64,000 bases of DNA from Serinibacter arcticus (GTDB taxonomy: Bacteria > Actinomycetota > Actinomycetes > Actinomycetales > Beutenbergiaceae). The notes beneath the pieces are model-generated. The model had not been told where the DNA came from. It was given only the letters and a program-made list of their open reading frames with translations, and ran no database searches. This document shows, in pieces, positions 1-8,524 of the stretch. Position 1 is the first letter of the stretch. The number at the start of each line of letters is the position of its first letter. A program made the translations under genes and the position numbers. The stretch is taken from NCBI RefSeq assembly GCF_004786095.1, contig NZ_RHPJ01000002.1, positions 62,001 to 126,000 on the forward strand, in the 5' to 3' direction.

Positions 1-288
1 GGTGGTGACCGCACCGAAGAGACGGCCGCCGGCGCCGGAGCGCGCGGGGACCGAGAACGTCTTCGACTCGAGCGAGTCGCGGACGGAGGACGCGGCCTCG
101 ACCGTGGCGTGCGCACGCTTGGCGCGCGCGGCACGGATGGCCTCGACCTCCTTGGCGGCACCCTTGGACCAGCCGGTGGCCAGACCGCGGGGAACGAGGA
201 AGTTACGGGCGTACCCGTCCTTGACCTCGACGATGTCGCCGGGGGCACCGAGACCGGTGACCTCGTGCGTGAGGATCAGCTTTGCCAT
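1..288 (-). CDS. rplI: 50S ribosomal protein L9 (3' end cut by window edge)
   Basis: Ribosomal protein L9, which binds 23S rRNA at the base of the L1 stalk. The 96 visible residues start [14 protein letters not shown] and carry the family signature [19 protein letters not shown] near residues 17-35, followed by the start of the long connecting helix rich in Ala, Lys and Arg. The ATG is at 288. L9 is normally about 150 residues, so roughly the C-terminal third lies outside the window. It is the last gene of the conserved rpsF-ssb-rpsR-rplI operon and starts 13 bases after rpsR ends. Confidence 0.97.
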   Translation of the reverse strand, partial: MAKLILTHEVTGLGAPGDIVEVKDGYARNFLVPRGLATGWSKGAAKEVEAIRAARAKRAHATVEAASSVRDSLESKTFSVPARSGAGGRLFGAVTT

Positions 289-301
289 GGTTCTACCCTT
301 C

Positions 302-541
302 TCAGCGAGCGGAGCTCGAGTAGGGGAGCAGAGCCATCTCGCGGGCGTTCTTCACGGCCCGGGCGATCTTGCGCTGGTCCTGCACGGAGACACCGGTCAC
401 GCGACGGGCGCGGATCTTGCCGCGGTCCGAGATGAACTTGCGCAGCAGGACGGTGTCCTTGTAGTCGACCGCACCCTCGAGCTTGACGCTCTTGAGCGGG
501 CTGACCTTCTTCTTCGGCTTGCGAAGGACAGGCTTCGCCAT
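302..541 (-). CDS. rpsR: 30S ribosomal protein S18
   Basis: Small-subunit protein S18, which forms a heterodimer with S6 on the platform of the 30S subunit. The 79-residue product is normal for the family and has the conserved core [19 protein letters not shown] and the basic C-terminal part [22 protein letters not shown] purine-rich ribosome-binding site (AAGGAGAAA) lies just before the ATG at 541. It contains no Cys residues, so it looks like the zinc-independent form; this is inferred from sequence only. It is third in the rpsF operon, 55 bases after ssb. Confidence 0.97.
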   Translation of the reverse strand: MAKPVLRKPKKKVSPLKSVKLEGAVDYKDTVLLRKFISDRGKIRARRVTGVSVQDQRKIARAVKNAREMALLPYSSSAR

Positions 542-596
542 GAGTTTTCTCCTTCAGTGATCGCCGGCGGCCGCGCGGGCCGCCAGGCGGTGATGT

Positions 597-1169
597 CTAG
601 AACGGGGGCTCGTCCGGGTAGGAGCTGGAGCCACCCGAGGCCCACGGGTCGTCGGTGCTCGAGCTGCTGCTCGCGCCGCCCCGGGAACCTCCCGACTGCT
701 CGCCGTAGCCGCTGCCACCGCCGCTGCTGCTTCCCCCACCGGAGAAGCCGCCACCGCCGTTGCCGCCGCCTCCGCCACCGCTGAAGCCACCGCCGCCGCC
801 ACCGCGCTGCGAGCGCGTGACCTTGGCCGAGGCGTAGCGGAGCGAAGGGCCGACCTCGTCGACCTGCAGCTCGACGACGGTGCGCTTCTCACCCTCGCGG
901 GTCTCGTAGGAGCGCTGGACCAGACGACCCGTGACCACCACGCGGGTTCCCTTGGTGAGGGACTCCGCCACGTTCTCCGCGGCCTCGCGCCAGATCGAGC
1001 AGCGCATGAACAGCGTGTCGCTGTCCTTCCACTCGTTGGTCTGGCGGTCGAACGTGCGGGGCGTGGACGCGACGGTGAAGTTCGCGACTGCCGCGCCGCT
1101 GGGCGTGAAGCGCAGCTCGGGGTCAGCCGTGAGGTTGCCGATCACGGTGATGACGGTCTCGCCTGCCAT
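597..1169 (-). CDS. ssb: Single-stranded DNA-binding protein
   Basis: Single-stranded DNA-binding protein acting in replication, repair and recombination. Residues 1 to about 110 form the OB fold ([20 protein letters not shown], then the [14 protein letters not shown] strand and helix). From about residue 119 there is a very Gly- and Ser-rich linker, and the protein ends in the acidic tip DEPPF, a variant of the usual DDIPF tail that docks partner proteins. The 190-residue length suits an actinobacterial SSB. It lies between rpsF and rpsR, as in most bacteria, so it is probably co-transcribed with ribosomal genes. Confidence 0.97.
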   Translation of the reverse strand: MAGETVITVIGNLTADPELRFTPSGAAVANFTVASTPRTFDRQTNEWKDSDTLFMRCSIWREAAENVAESLTKGTRVVVTGRLVQRSYETREGEKRTVVELQVDEVGPSLRYASAKVTRSQRGGGGGGFSGGGGGGNGGGGFSGGGSSSGGGSGYGEQSGGSRGGASSSSSTDDPWASGGSSSYPDEPPF

Positions 1170-1216
1170 GGATGCTCCTGGAGGTGTGAAGAGTCAGACG
1201 TGCGGGTGGACGAGGC

Positions 1217-1507
1217 TCAGTGAGCGTCGGGACGCAGCAGCTTGGTGCGCAGGATGGCCTCGTTGAGGCCGAGCTGGCGGTCGAGCTCCTGGGCGAGGGC
1301 CGGCGTCGCCGTCATGTTGACGACGGCGTAGATGCCTTCGGCCTTCTTGGAGATCTCGAACGCCAGGCGGCGCTTGCCCCAGATGTCGACCTTGTCGACG
1401 GAGCCACCACCAGTCGTGATCACGGAAAGGAACTTGTCGAGCGACGGAGCGACGGTGCGCTCGTCAACCTCGGGGTCGAGGATCAACATCAACTCGTACT
1501 GACGCAT
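1217..1507 (-). CDS. rpsF: 30S ribosomal protein S6
   Basis: Small-subunit protein S6, partner of S18. The 96-residue product starts [18 protein letters not shown] and has the family's ferredoxin-like fold pattern, including [20 protein letters not shown]. The start was set at the ATG at 1507, because AGGAGGT at 1518-1524 leaves a 10-base spacer; an in-frame GTG at 1519 would overlap that site and is rejected. It is the first gene of the rpsF-ssb-rpsR-rplI operon. The upstream leader can fold so that the ribosome-binding site is paired (see the leader entry), which suggests autogenous control by S6:S18. Confidence 0.96.
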   Translation of the reverse strand: MRQYELMLILDPEVDERTVAPSLDKFLSVITTGGGSVDKVDIWGKRRLAFEISKKAEGIYAVVNMTATPALAQELDRQLGLNEAILRTKLLRPDAH

Positions 1508-1516
1508 GTAGATACC

Positions 1517-1564
1517 CACCTCCTCTGGTCTGGGCGGTCACGGACTTTCCGTGACAGGAGGGTG
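1517..1564 (-). promoter_or_regulatory. rpsF leader RNA, S6:S18-binding-like fold hiding the ribosome-binding site
   Basis: On the minus strand, bases 1564-1556 (CACCCUCCU) can pair with 1524-1517 (AGGAGGUG, the rpsF ribosome-binding site) with one bulged C. Inside this outer stem, GUCACGGA (1555-1548) pairs perfectly with UCCGUGAC (1544-1537) around a 3-base loop. The 3' side leaves a 12-base unpaired stretch that begins with a CCG triplet (1537-1535). A two-stem leader with a CCG-containing bulge before rpsF is the known S6:S18 autoregulatory design in bacteria. Membership is inferred from the pairing, not from an alignment. Confidence 0.6.
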
Positions 1565-1620
1565 ATGCGTTCGTCCGTGCACGGACACCCCGGGTCGGGG
1601 TGGAAGCACGCGGACGTCCG

Positions 1621-1629
1621 ATCTTAGCA
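1621..1629 (-). promoter_or_regulatory. Extended -10 promoter element for the rpsF operon
   Basis: The minus strand reads TGCTAAGAT, a good extended -10 hexamer (TGn followed by TAAGAT). Transcription would begin near 1614 and give a leader of roughly 107 bases before rpsF that includes the folded element at 1517-1564. No convincing -35 hexamer was seen at 16-18 bases, as expected for an extended -10 promoter. Confidence 0.45.
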
Positions 1630-1709
1630 GTGCGGACGGCCCCTCGGCGCCCTCGCAAGCGCCTGTGGACGCCCGTCGACGCCTGGCACGACGCCGATCA
1701 CGACACCGC

Positions 1710-4157
1710 TCAGGACGTCGGCGAGGGCGCCGGCGTCGGGACGGGAGCCGGCTGCTGCGTCGGGGCCGGCGTCGGGGTCGGCGCGGGGGTCGGCGACGGC
1801 GTGGGTGCCGGCGTCGTCGGCTCCTGCGTCGGCTCCTCGGTCGGCTCCTGCGTCGGCTCCTCGGTCGGCTCCTGCGTCGGCTCGGGGCCGGTCGAGATCA
1901 CGAGGGTCACGCTCGACCCGACGGCGGCCTGACCGGAGCCCGGCTCGCTGCGGATCACGAGACCGGCGGCGACGTCGTCGGACGACTCCTGCGACGTCGT
2001 CACGGCGAAGCCCGCGGCCTCGAGCGCGGCGCGCGCATCGCCCTCGCTCAGTCCGGCCACGGCCGGGAGGTCGACCTGCTCGGGCGTCGTCTCGGTCGGG
2101 GTCGGCGTCGCCGTCGGACGGGTGGGGGCGCTCCGCGCCGGGAAGTCGAGGACCTCCATGCCCTCCGTGGCCTTCGTCATGTAGCTCGTCCACAGATCCG
2201 TCGGCACGGTGCCGCCCGCGACCACGCTGTAGCCGCCGAACGGCGTGATCGGGTCCTCCGTCCCGTCCGGACCCGTCTGGTACATCGCGACGACGGTCGC
2301 CAGCTGCGGCACGTACCCCGCGAACGAGACGCCCTTGTAGTCGTTGGACGAGCCTGTCTTGCCGGCGGCGGGGCGGCCGAGCTCGCTCGCCGTCTCCCCC
2401 GACCCGCGCTCGACCACCTGGGTCATGGCGTACGTGGCGTCCGCGGCGACCTGCTCGGAGATGACGCGCTCGCCCGTCGTCGGTCCCTGGTGGACGATCA
2501 CGCCGTCCTGCAGCACCCGGTCGATGACGTGCGTGGGGTGCTTCTCGCCCTGCGCCGCGAACGTCGCGAACACGGTGGCCATGTCGACGGCGTGCGGCGA
2601 GGCGTTGCCGAGCACGTTGGAGATGACCGGCACGAGGCCGGTGGTGTCGGCCGGCAGCCCGAGCCGCACCGCCGTGTCGATGAGGGTCTGACCCACCTGC
2701 CCGTCCTCGCTGATGTCGCGGTTGAGCTGGACGTAGGTGGAGTTGACCGAGTCGGCCGTCGCCTCGACCAGGTCGATGCGCCCGCGGTCGCGGCGGTCGT
2801 AGTTGTTGACGGTGTAGACCTGACCGTCCGCCTCCACGTCCATGCCCGTGTAGCTCTCGTAGGTCTCGTCGAGCGAGATGCCCTGCTCGAGAGCCGCGAC
2901 CAGCGCGAACGGCTTGAAGGTCGAACCGCCCTGGTAGACCGCCTGCGTCGCGCGGTTGAGCGACTCCGTGAGGTAGTCGCGCCCGCCGTACAGCGCCTTG
3001 ATCCCACCGGTCGCCGGATCGATCGAGACCAGCGTCGCGCGCAGCCCCTCGGCGTGGTCGTCGGGCAGGTCGCCCTCGATGGTCTCGACGGCGGCGGCCT
3101 GCATCCCGACGTCGAACGTCGTTACCACCTGCAGCCCGAGACGGTTCAGCTCGTCCTCGCTGTAGACCGGGTTCTCGCCGCCGGTGAGCTCGGCCACCGC
3201 CATCTGCAGCAGGTAGCCGTTCGTGCCGGCGTAGGTGTCGGGGCGGGCGTTCTCCACGACGGCGGGGAACGTCTGCGCGGCGCGCTCGTCGGCCGTGATC
3301 ATGCCGTCGGCCAGCATGAAGTCGAGCGTGCGGTTCCACCGCAGCTCGGCCTGGTCGGGCGAGACGGCCGGGTCCCACGCGCTCGGTGCCGGGATGACAC
3401 CCGCGAGCATCGCGGACTCCGACAGGGTCAGGTCGGCGGCACCCTTGCCGAAGTACGCCTGCGCGGCGGCCTCGACGCCGTACGCACCGCGGCCGTAGTA
3501 GATCGTGTTCATGTAGGCGTCGAGGATCTGCGACTTGTCGAGCTCCTGCTCCACCTTGACCGCCAGGATCGCCTCGCGGAACTTGCCGACGTAGTCGGTC
3601 GTGCGCCCCAGGTAGTAGTTCTCGACGTACTGCTGCGTGAGGGTGGAAGCGCCCTGCCGGTCGCCGCCGCGCAGGTTGTTCCACAGCGCGCGGGCGATGC
3701 CGATCGGGTCGATGCCCGAGTTGGAGTAGAAGCGCCGGTCCTCGGAGGCGACGACTGCGTCGCCCACGTAGGCGGGCAGCGCGGTCGTGTCGACGATGGT
3801 TCGGTTGACCTCGGCGATCTCGCCGATCGGCGTCGTGCCGTCGGAGAAGTAGATCGTCGAGCCCTCGGCGACGGCGAGCTCGTCGGCGGCCGGGACGTCC
3901 GTCGTCGCGTAGGCGACGGCGAGCAGGCCGACGACGACGCCGACCCCGGTCGCGAAGGTCGCCAGCAGCACGCGCCAGCTCGGGAGCCAGCGGCGCACCG
4001 GGCCGAGCCCGGCGCGAGGGTAGTTCCACCCCTTCTTGCGGACGGGCTTGCGACGGCGCGACGACGTGCCGCTCGAGCCGGAGGCCTTCGGACGGGTCGA
4101 CGACGAACGCGTCGAGCTGCTGACGGGCTTCCTGGACGGGGGCTTGCTGGCTGCCAC
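1710..4157 (-). CDS. Class A penicillin-binding protein (transglycosylase-transpeptidase) with PASTA domain
   Basis: Bifunctional enzyme that polymerises lipid II and cross-links peptidoglycan outside the membrane. The 815-residue protein has a basic Ser/Arg-rich cytoplasmic head, one membrane segment near 63-84, a GT51 glycosyltransferase domain (catalytic Glu in VVASEDRRFY at about 139, then QGASTLTQQY), and a transpeptidase domain with STFK near 410, SVN near 469 and KTG near 600. One PASTA repeat covers about 687-754, followed by a Pro/Thr/Glu-rich tail. The GTG start at 4157 is preceded by AGGAGG with an 8-base spacer. It is PonA-like and lies downstream of the divergent padR promoter. 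Confidence 0.95.
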   Translation of the reverse strand: MAASKPPSRKPVSSSTRSSSTRPKASGSSGTSSRRRKPVRKKGWNYPRAGLGPVRRWLPSWRVLLATFATGVGVVVGLLAVAYATTDVPAADELAVAEGSTIYFSDGTTPIGEIAEVNRTIVDTTALPAYVGDAVVASEDRRFYSNSGIDPIGIARALWNNLRGGDRQGASTLTQQYVENYYLGRTTDYVGKFREAILAVKVEQELDKSQILDAYMNTIYYGRGAYGVEAAAQAYFGKGAADLTLSESAMLAGVIPAPSAWDPAVSPDQAELRWNRTLDFMLADGMITADERAAQTFPAVVENARPDTYAGTNGYLLQMAVAELTGGENPVYSEDELNRLGLQVVTTFDVGMQAAAVETIEGDLPDDHAEGLRATLVSIDPATGGIKALYGGRDYLTESLNRATQAVYQGGSTFKPFALVAALEQGISLDETYESYTGMDVEADGQVYTVNNYDRRDRGRIDLVEATADSVNSTYVQLNRDISEDGQVGQTLIDTAVRLGLPADTTGLVPVISNVLGNASPHAVDMATVFATFAAQGEKHPTHVIDRVLQDGVIVHQGPTTGERVISEQVAADATYAMTQVVERGSGETASELGRPAAGKTGSSNDYKGVSFAGYVPQLATVVAMYQTGPDGTEDPITPFGGYSVVAGGTVPTDLWTSYMTKATEGMEVLDFPARSAPTRPTATPTPTETTPEQVDLPAVAGLSEGDARAALEAAGFAVTTSQESSDDVAAGLVIRSEPGSGQAAVGSSVTLVISTGPEPTQEPTEEPTQEPTEEPTQEPTTPAPTPSPTPAPTPTPAPTQQPAPVPTPAPSPTS
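1819..1882. repeat. 24-bp coding tandem repeat in the PBP tail
   Basis: A 24-base unit is repeated about 2.6 times inside the PBP gene and encodes alternating EPTQ and EPTE steps in the Pro/Thr/Glu-rich C-terminal tail. Such tails are common wall-spanning spacers in actinobacterial exported proteins. The array is a likely site of length variation between strains. Confidence 0.8.
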
Positions 4158-4347
4158 GGGGCGCGCCTCCTGATTGCACGGGGTCCGCGGGACGGGCGTG
4201 AGGTCGCGGACGTCCCAGTATGGCGACGGGCCGCGGCGGCCCGCAGGCCCCGGCGGCCCGGTTCACGACATCGGCACATTCCCTTCGCGGGGGTCGCGGC
4301 GACGGCGTGACCCGCGTCACGCCGTCGGCGGATCTCACGGCGGTTCG

Positions 4348-4389
4348 TTGACTTGCCACTCTGCTCGATGTATCAATGCGATACATCGA
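4348..4389 (+). promoter_or_regulatory. padR promoter with palindromic PadR-type operator
   Basis: TTGACT (4348-4353) and TATCAA (4371-4376) are separated by 17 bases and form a good sigma-70-like promoter. A perfect 10-bp inverted repeat, TCGATGTATC (4365-4374) and GATACATCGA (4380-4389) around the 5-base spacer AATGC, covers the -10 element and the start point. Its core ATGTATC/GATACAT resembles known PadR-family operators. The position predicts that PadR represses its own transcription. Confidence 0.8.
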
Positions 4390-4456
4390 ATCGCACTGTC
4401 GATCCGACACGTCGTCCACCGAGGACGACCGAGGAGCCGGAGGAGGAGGAGCCGCC

Positions 4457-5086
4457 ATGCGCAAGCGCAGCGACGTGCTCGACCTCGCCATCCTCGGCCG
4501 TCTGGCCAGCGGTCCGCTGCACGGCTACGAGCTGCGCAAGCGCCTCGCCGCCACGCTCGGGATGTTCCGCTCGCTGTCGTTCGGCTCGCTGTACCCGCGG
4601 TTGCGGGCGCTGGAGGCGCTCGGCTGGATCACCTCCGCGCACACGGCCGAGCTCCCGCACGCGCTCGCGAGCAAGCGGTCGCGCGTGAGCTACGAGCTGA
4701 CCGCGGCCGGCAAGGAGCACCTGGCGCAGACGCTCACCGCGAGCGATCCGGCCGCGTGGGACGACGACGTGTTCGACGTCCGGTTCTCGATGTTCACGGA
4801 CACGGACCCCCAGACACGGCTGTGGATCCTCGAGGGCCGACGCACCCGGGTGCTCGAGCGCCGCGAGGCCACGCGCACCGCTGCGGTGAAGAACCGCGAG
4901 CGCCGCGACAGCTACACCGCCGAGCTCCAGCGCCACGGCCTGGAGCTCCTGGACAAGGAGGTGGGCTGGCTCGAGGGACTCATCGCCGTCGAGCGTGCCG
5001 CCACCGCGTCCCCGCCCGCTGCACCACCTGCGTCACCCGCACCGACCACCGCGCGGCCCCCGGCCGCGGCGGACCCCCCGGCGTGA
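4457..5086 (+). CDS. PadR-family transcriptional regulator
   Basis: Winged-helix repressor of the PadR family. The N-terminal domain has the family pattern [20 protein letters not shown], then [19 protein letters not shown], where PadR proteins recognise DNA. A long charged helical C-terminal part (about 110-185) probably dimerises, and the last 25 residues are Ala/Pro-rich. The start was placed at the ATG at 4457 because GGAGGAGGA lies just upstream; an in-frame ATG at 4376 lies inside the operator. The gene is followed after 37 bases by inositol-1-phosphate synthase, which it may control together with itself. The ligand is unknown. Confidence 0.9.
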   Translation: MRKRSDVLDLAILGRLASGPLHGYELRKRLAATLGMFRSLSFGSLYPRLRALEALGWITSAHTAELPHALASKRSRVSYELTAAGKEHLAQTLTASDPAAWDDDVFDVRFSMFTDTDPQTRLWILEGRRTRVLERREATRTAAVKNRERRDSYTAELQRHGLELLDKEVGWLEGLIAVERAATASPPAAPPASPAPTTARPPAAADPPA

Positions 5087-5123
5087 TCGTTCACCCCGGA
5101 TCCACCCCCCAGAAGGAGAACCC

Positions 5124-6218
5124 ATGAGTTCCATCCGCGTCGCGATCGCCGGCGTCGGGAACTGCGCGAGCTCGCTCGTGCAGGGCGTCGAGTACTACAA
5201 GGACGCCGACCCGAGCAGCAAGGTGCCCGGCCTCATGCACGTGCAGTTCGGCGAGTACCACGTGGGTGACCTCGAGTTCGTCGCCGCGTTCGACGTCGAC
5301 GCGAAGAAGGTCGGCCAGGACCTCTCGGCCGCCATCGTCGCCAGCGAGAACAACACGATCAAGATCGCCGACGTGCCGCCCACCGGCGTGCAGGTCCAGC
5401 GTGGTCCGACCCTGGACGGCCTCGGCAAGTACTACCGCGAGACCATCGAGGAGTCCACGGACGAGCCTGTCGACGTCGTCGCCGTGCTGCGCGAGACCAA
5501 GGCCGACGTGCTCGTCTGCTACCTCCCCGTCGGGTCCGAGGACGCCGCGAAGCACTACGCGCAGGCCGCGATCGACGCCGGTGTCGGCTTCGTCAACGCG
5601 CTGCCCGTCTTCATCGCCGGCACGCCCGAGTGGGCCGACAAGTTCACGGCGGCCGGTGTGCCGATCGTCGGTGACGACATCAAGTCCCAGGTCGGCGCGA
5701 CCATCACGCACCGCGTGCTCGCCCGCCTGTTCGAGGACCGCGGCGTCATCCTGGACCGCACGTACCAGCTGAACGTCGGCGGCAACATGGACTTCAAGAA
5801 CATGCTCGAGCGCGACCGCCTCGAGTCGAAGAAGATCTCCAAGACCCAGGCCGTCACGTCGAACCTGACGCAGGCCTCCTTCGCCGGCAAGACCGAGGAC
5901 CGCAACGTCCACATCGGCCCGTCGGACTACGTCGCGTGGCTCGACGACCGCAAGTGGGCCTACGTCCGCATGGAGGGTCGCGCGTTCGGCGACGCCCCCA
6001 TCAACATGGAGTACAAGCTCGAGGTCTGGGACTCGCCGAACTCGGCCGGTGTCATCATCGACGCCGTGCGCGCCGCGAAGATCGCCATGGACCGCAAGGT
6101 CGGTGGCCCGATCACCTCGGCGTCCGCGTACTTCATGAAGTCCCCGCCGGAGCAGATCGAGGACACCGCGGCGCGTCAGCGCCTCGAGGCCTTCATCGCC
6201 GGCGAGGTCGAGCGCTGA
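5124..6218 (+). CDS. ino1: Inositol-1-phosphate synthase (myo-inositol-3-phosphate synthase)
   Basis: Converts glucose 6-phosphate to inositol phosphate with NAD, the first step towards phosphatidylinositol and mycothiol in actinobacteria. The 364-residue protein has the N-terminal nucleotide-binding loop [16 protein letters not shown] (about 5-20), the conserved [14 protein letters not shown] segment and [12 protein letters not shown], matching the short actinobacterial Ino1 type. The ATG at 5124 follows AGAAGGAGAA. It is downstream of padR in the same direction and closed by a strong terminator, so the pair is probably a two-gene unit. PadR next to ino1 is a recurring actinobacterial arrangement. 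Confidence 0.95.
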   Translation: MSSIRVAIAGVGNCASSLVQGVEYYKDADPSSKVPGLMHVQFGEYHVGDLEFVAAFDVDAKKVGQDLSAAIVASENNTIKIADVPPTGVQVQRGPTLDGLGKYYRETIEESTDEPVDVVAVLRETKADVLVCYLPVGSEDAAKHYAQAAIDAGVGFVNALPVFIAGTPEWADKFTAAGVPIVGDDIKSQVGATITHRVLARLFEDRGVILDRTYQLNVGGNMDFKNMLERDRLESKKISKTQAVTSNLTQASFAGKTEDRNVHIGPSDYVAWLDDRKWAYVRMEGRAFGDAPINMEYKLEVWDSPNSAGVIIDAVRAAKIAMDRKVGGPITSASAYFMKSPPEQIEDTAARQRLEAFIAGEVER

Positions 6219-6241
6219 GCACCTGATCGGCTGATCGCTTC

Positions 6242-6279
6242 CGAACGGCCCGGCTCCCCTCGGGGGGCCGGGCCGTTCG
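6242..6279 (+). terminator. Intrinsic terminator after ino1
   Basis: CGAACGGCCCGGC (6242-6254) is perfectly complementary to GCCGGGCCGTTCG (6267-6279), and the enclosed 12 bases can extend the stem with CCCC/GGGG. There is no U-tract, as is usual in high-GC actinobacteria. The hairpin begins 23 bases after the ino1 stop codon. Confidence 0.85.
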
Positions 6280-6352
6280 TGCGCCCGGCGACGGCGCCCC
6301 GGGGCGGCGCGGCCGTCCGGCCGGGTCCCGGGCGCGCGCGTGGTCGGAGCCG

Positions 6353-6440
6353 CTCGCTGTGCACGCGTGGTCGCCTCGGGCCGCGGTGGCGGCCACCGGT
6401 GCACAGGGGAGCGCGCCGACGACCACCCGTGCACAGCGAG
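6353..6440. repeat. Imperfect inverted repeat between ino1 and cca
   Basis: Two 23-base arms (6353-6375 and 6418-6440) are complementary at 21 of 23 positions and share the core TGTGCAC...TGGTCG. A third related GTGCACAG lies between them near 6399. Both flanking genes end here (ino1 forward, cca reverse), so it may act as a terminator for cca or be a dispersed repetitive element. No gene was found in 6280-6482. Confidence 0.65.
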
Positions 6441-6482
6441 CAGCGCGACAGGTCGGAGGACCGGCGCTCCGGCCCGCCGACC

Positions 6483-7958
6483 TCACCCGGCGTCGGCCTC
6501 GGCGCCCCGCGCCGCCCACCACGCCCGCAGCTCCGCCTCGGCGCGCTCCGCGCCCAGCGGCCCCTCCTCCATCCGCAGCCCCAGGAGGTGCTTGTACGCC
6601 GCCCCCACCTCGCGCCCCGGCGGGATCCCGAGGATCGCCATGATCTGCGAACCGTCCAGGTCGGGCCGGATCGCGTCGATCTCCTCCTGATCACGCAGCT
6701 CCGCGATCCGCTGCTCCAGGTCGTCGTAGGCGTGCGAGAGCCGGTCGGCCTTGGCGCGGTTGCGCGTGGTGCAGTCGGCGCGCGTGAGCCGGTGCAGCCG
6801 CTCGAGGAGCGGACCGGCGTCGGTCACGTAGCGGCGCACCGCCGAATCGGTCCAGCCGGCCTCGCCGTAGCCGTGGAACCGCAGGTGCAGCGCGATCAGG
6901 TCGCAGACCGCGACCGTCGTCGCCTTGTCGAACTTCAGCGCCTTCATCCGGCGCCGCGCGAGCTTGGCGCCCACGATCTCGTGGTGGTGGAAGGAGACGC
7001 GTCCGCCGGGCTCGTTGCGGCGCGTGTCCGGCTTGCCGACGTCGTGCAGGAGCGCCGCGAGCCGCAGCACCAGGTCGGGCCCGGGCACGGGTCCGTCCGG
7101 CCCCGACTCCAGCGCGATCGCCTGGTCGAGGACCGTGAGGGAGTGGGAGTAGACGTCCTTGTGCCGGTGGTGCTCGTCGATCTCGAGCCGCATCGCGGGG
7201 ACCTCCGGCAGCACGACATCGGCCACCCCCGTCTCCACGAGCAGCTCGATCCCGCGCCGCGGCGCCGCCGCCACCATCGTCTTGACCAGCTCGGCCTGCA
7301 CCCGCTCGGCCGAGACGATCGCGAGGCGCGGCGCGTACTCCGTCATCGCGGCCATCACGCCCGGGTCGACGTCGAGCCCCAGCTGCGCGGCGAAGCGCGC
7401 CGCGCGCAGGATGCGCAGCGGGTCGTCGTCGAAGGACTGCTGCGGCGAGGCCGGGGTGTTCAGCACGCCCGCGGCCAGGTCGGTGAGGCCGTGGAACGGG
7501 TCGACGAACGTCAGGTCCGGCAGCCGCACCGCCATCGCGTTGACCCGGAAGTCCCGCCGGGACAGGTCGCCCTCGAGGTCGCTGCCGAACGCCACGACCG
7601 GCTTGCGCGAGCCGACGTCGTACTCCTCGGTGCGGTAGGTCGTGATCTCCACGACGACGTCGCCCCGCCGAGCCGCGATCGTCCCGAACTCCCGCCCCAC
7701 GTCCCACGTCGCATCGCCCCACGCCGTCAGGATCGCGTGCGTCTCGTCGGGTCGCGCGCTGGTCGCGAAGTCCAGGTCGGCGCTGCGACGGCCGAGGAAC
7801 GCGTCACGCACCGGACCCCCGACGAGGGCGAGCTCGTGGCCGGCGTCGGCGAACATCGAACCGAGCGGATCGGTCTCGGCGGCGATCGTGGACAGCACGG
7901 ACAGGGCGGTGCGCATGAGGGACGCCGGGGTGGTGTCGGAGGAGGGGAGAGCCTGCAT
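6483..7958 (-). CDS. cca: CCA tRNA nucleotidyltransferase
   Basis: Adds or repairs the 3' CCA end of tRNAs; two of the tRNA genes in this window (Ile and Leu) do not encode CCA. The 491-residue protein starts with a nucleotidyltransferase fold containing ALVGGPVRDAFLG (about 45-57) and the metal-binding SADLDFAT, followed by the RRDFRVNAMA basic motif. A C-terminal HD domain is visible (HRHKDVYSHSLTVLDQ, LLHDVGKPDTR), as in actinobacterial CCA enzymes. The start at 7958 faces the NUDIX gene across 41 bases; a downstream ATG (MRTALSV) is a possible alternative start. Confidence 0.94.
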   Translation of the reverse strand: MQALPSSDTTPASLMRTALSVLSTIAAETDPLGSMFADAGHELALVGGPVRDAFLGRRSADLDFATSARPDETHAILTAWGDATWDVGREFGTIAARRGDVVVEITTYRTEEYDVGSRKPVVAFGSDLEGDLSRRDFRVNAMAVRLPDLTFVDPFHGLTDLAAGVLNTPASPQQSFDDDPLRILRAARFAAQLGLDVDPGVMAAMTEYAPRLAIVSAERVQAELVKTMVAAAPRRGIELLVETGVADVVLPEVPAMRLEIDEHHRHKDVYSHSLTVLDQAIALESGPDGPVPGPDLVLRLAALLHDVGKPDTRRNEPGGRVSFHHHEIVGAKLARRRMKALKFDKATTVAVCDLIALHLRFHGYGEAGWTDSAVRRYVTDAGPLLERLHRLTRADCTTRNRAKADRLSHAYDDLEQRIAELRDQEEIDAIRPDLDGSQIMAILGIPPGREVGAAYKHLLGLRMEEGPLGAERAEAELRAWWAARGAEADAG

Positions 7959-7999
7959 GGTCCCCAGGTTCCCACGTCCCCTGTCTTAGGGTGGTGGGC

Positions 8000-8524
8000 A
8001 TGTCCACCCCGTCGCCGGCGCCTCGTACGCCGGGCCGGCCGGCTCCGCCGCCCGCCCGCGTGCTGCGCGTCAGCGCCGGACTCCCGGTCGTGGACGAGAC
8101 CTCCGCGGGGGGTCTGGTGGTCAACGTCGTGGACGGCGTCGCCCTCTGCGCGGTCATCGCGCGGCGCAACCGCGCGGGTCGCCTGGAGTGGTGCCTCCCC
8201 AAGGGGCACCTCGAGGGTGTCGAGACCGCCGAGCAGGCCGCGGTCCGCGAGGTCGCCGAGGAGACCGGCATCGTCAGCCAGGTCGTGCGCCACCTCGCCA
8301 CCATCGACTACTGGTTCGCCGGTCACGACCGCCGCGTCCACAAGGTCGTGCACCACTACCTGCTGGCCGCGCTCGGCGGCGAGCTCACGACCGAGAACGA
8401 TCCCGACCACGAGGCCGAGGCCGTCGCGTGGGTCGCGCTCGACGAGCTCGCCTCCCGCCTCGCCTACCCCAACGAGCGCCGCATCGTCTCCATGGCGCGG
8501 GACGTGCTCGTCGGAGGGTCGTGA
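8000..8524 (+). CDS. NUDIX hydrolase
   Basis: Hydrolase of nucleoside diphosphates linked to another moiety. A full NUDIX box is present, beginning at about residue 70, with the pattern G-x5-E-x7-RE-x2-EE-x-G (GHLEGVETAEQAAVREVAEE, then TG). The 174-residue length fits a single-domain enzyme; substrate unknown. The ATG at 8000 has no ribosome-binding site, but TAGGGT at 7987-7992 ends 7 bases before it, which suggests a leaderless mRNA. It overlaps the next gene (DUF6049) by 4 bases. The NUDIX-DUF6049-murJ order next to cca is common in actinobacteria. Confidence 0.9.
   Translation: MSTPSPAPRTPGRPAPPPARVLRVSAGLPVVDETSAGGLVVNVVDGVALCAVIARRNRAGRLEWCLPKGHLEGVETAEQAAVREVAEETGIVSQVVRHLATIDYWFAGHDRRVHKVVHHYLLAALGGELTTENDPDHEAEAVAWVALDELASRLAYPNERRIVSMARDVLVGGS

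Noticed and set aside
1624-4491. Long open frames opposite and beside the class A PBP (for example 955- and 881-residue frames)
   Set aside because: Frames follow GC-rich codon bias of the PBP gene in other phases, show only Arg/Pro/Ala-rich translations and no family features. They are shadow frames.
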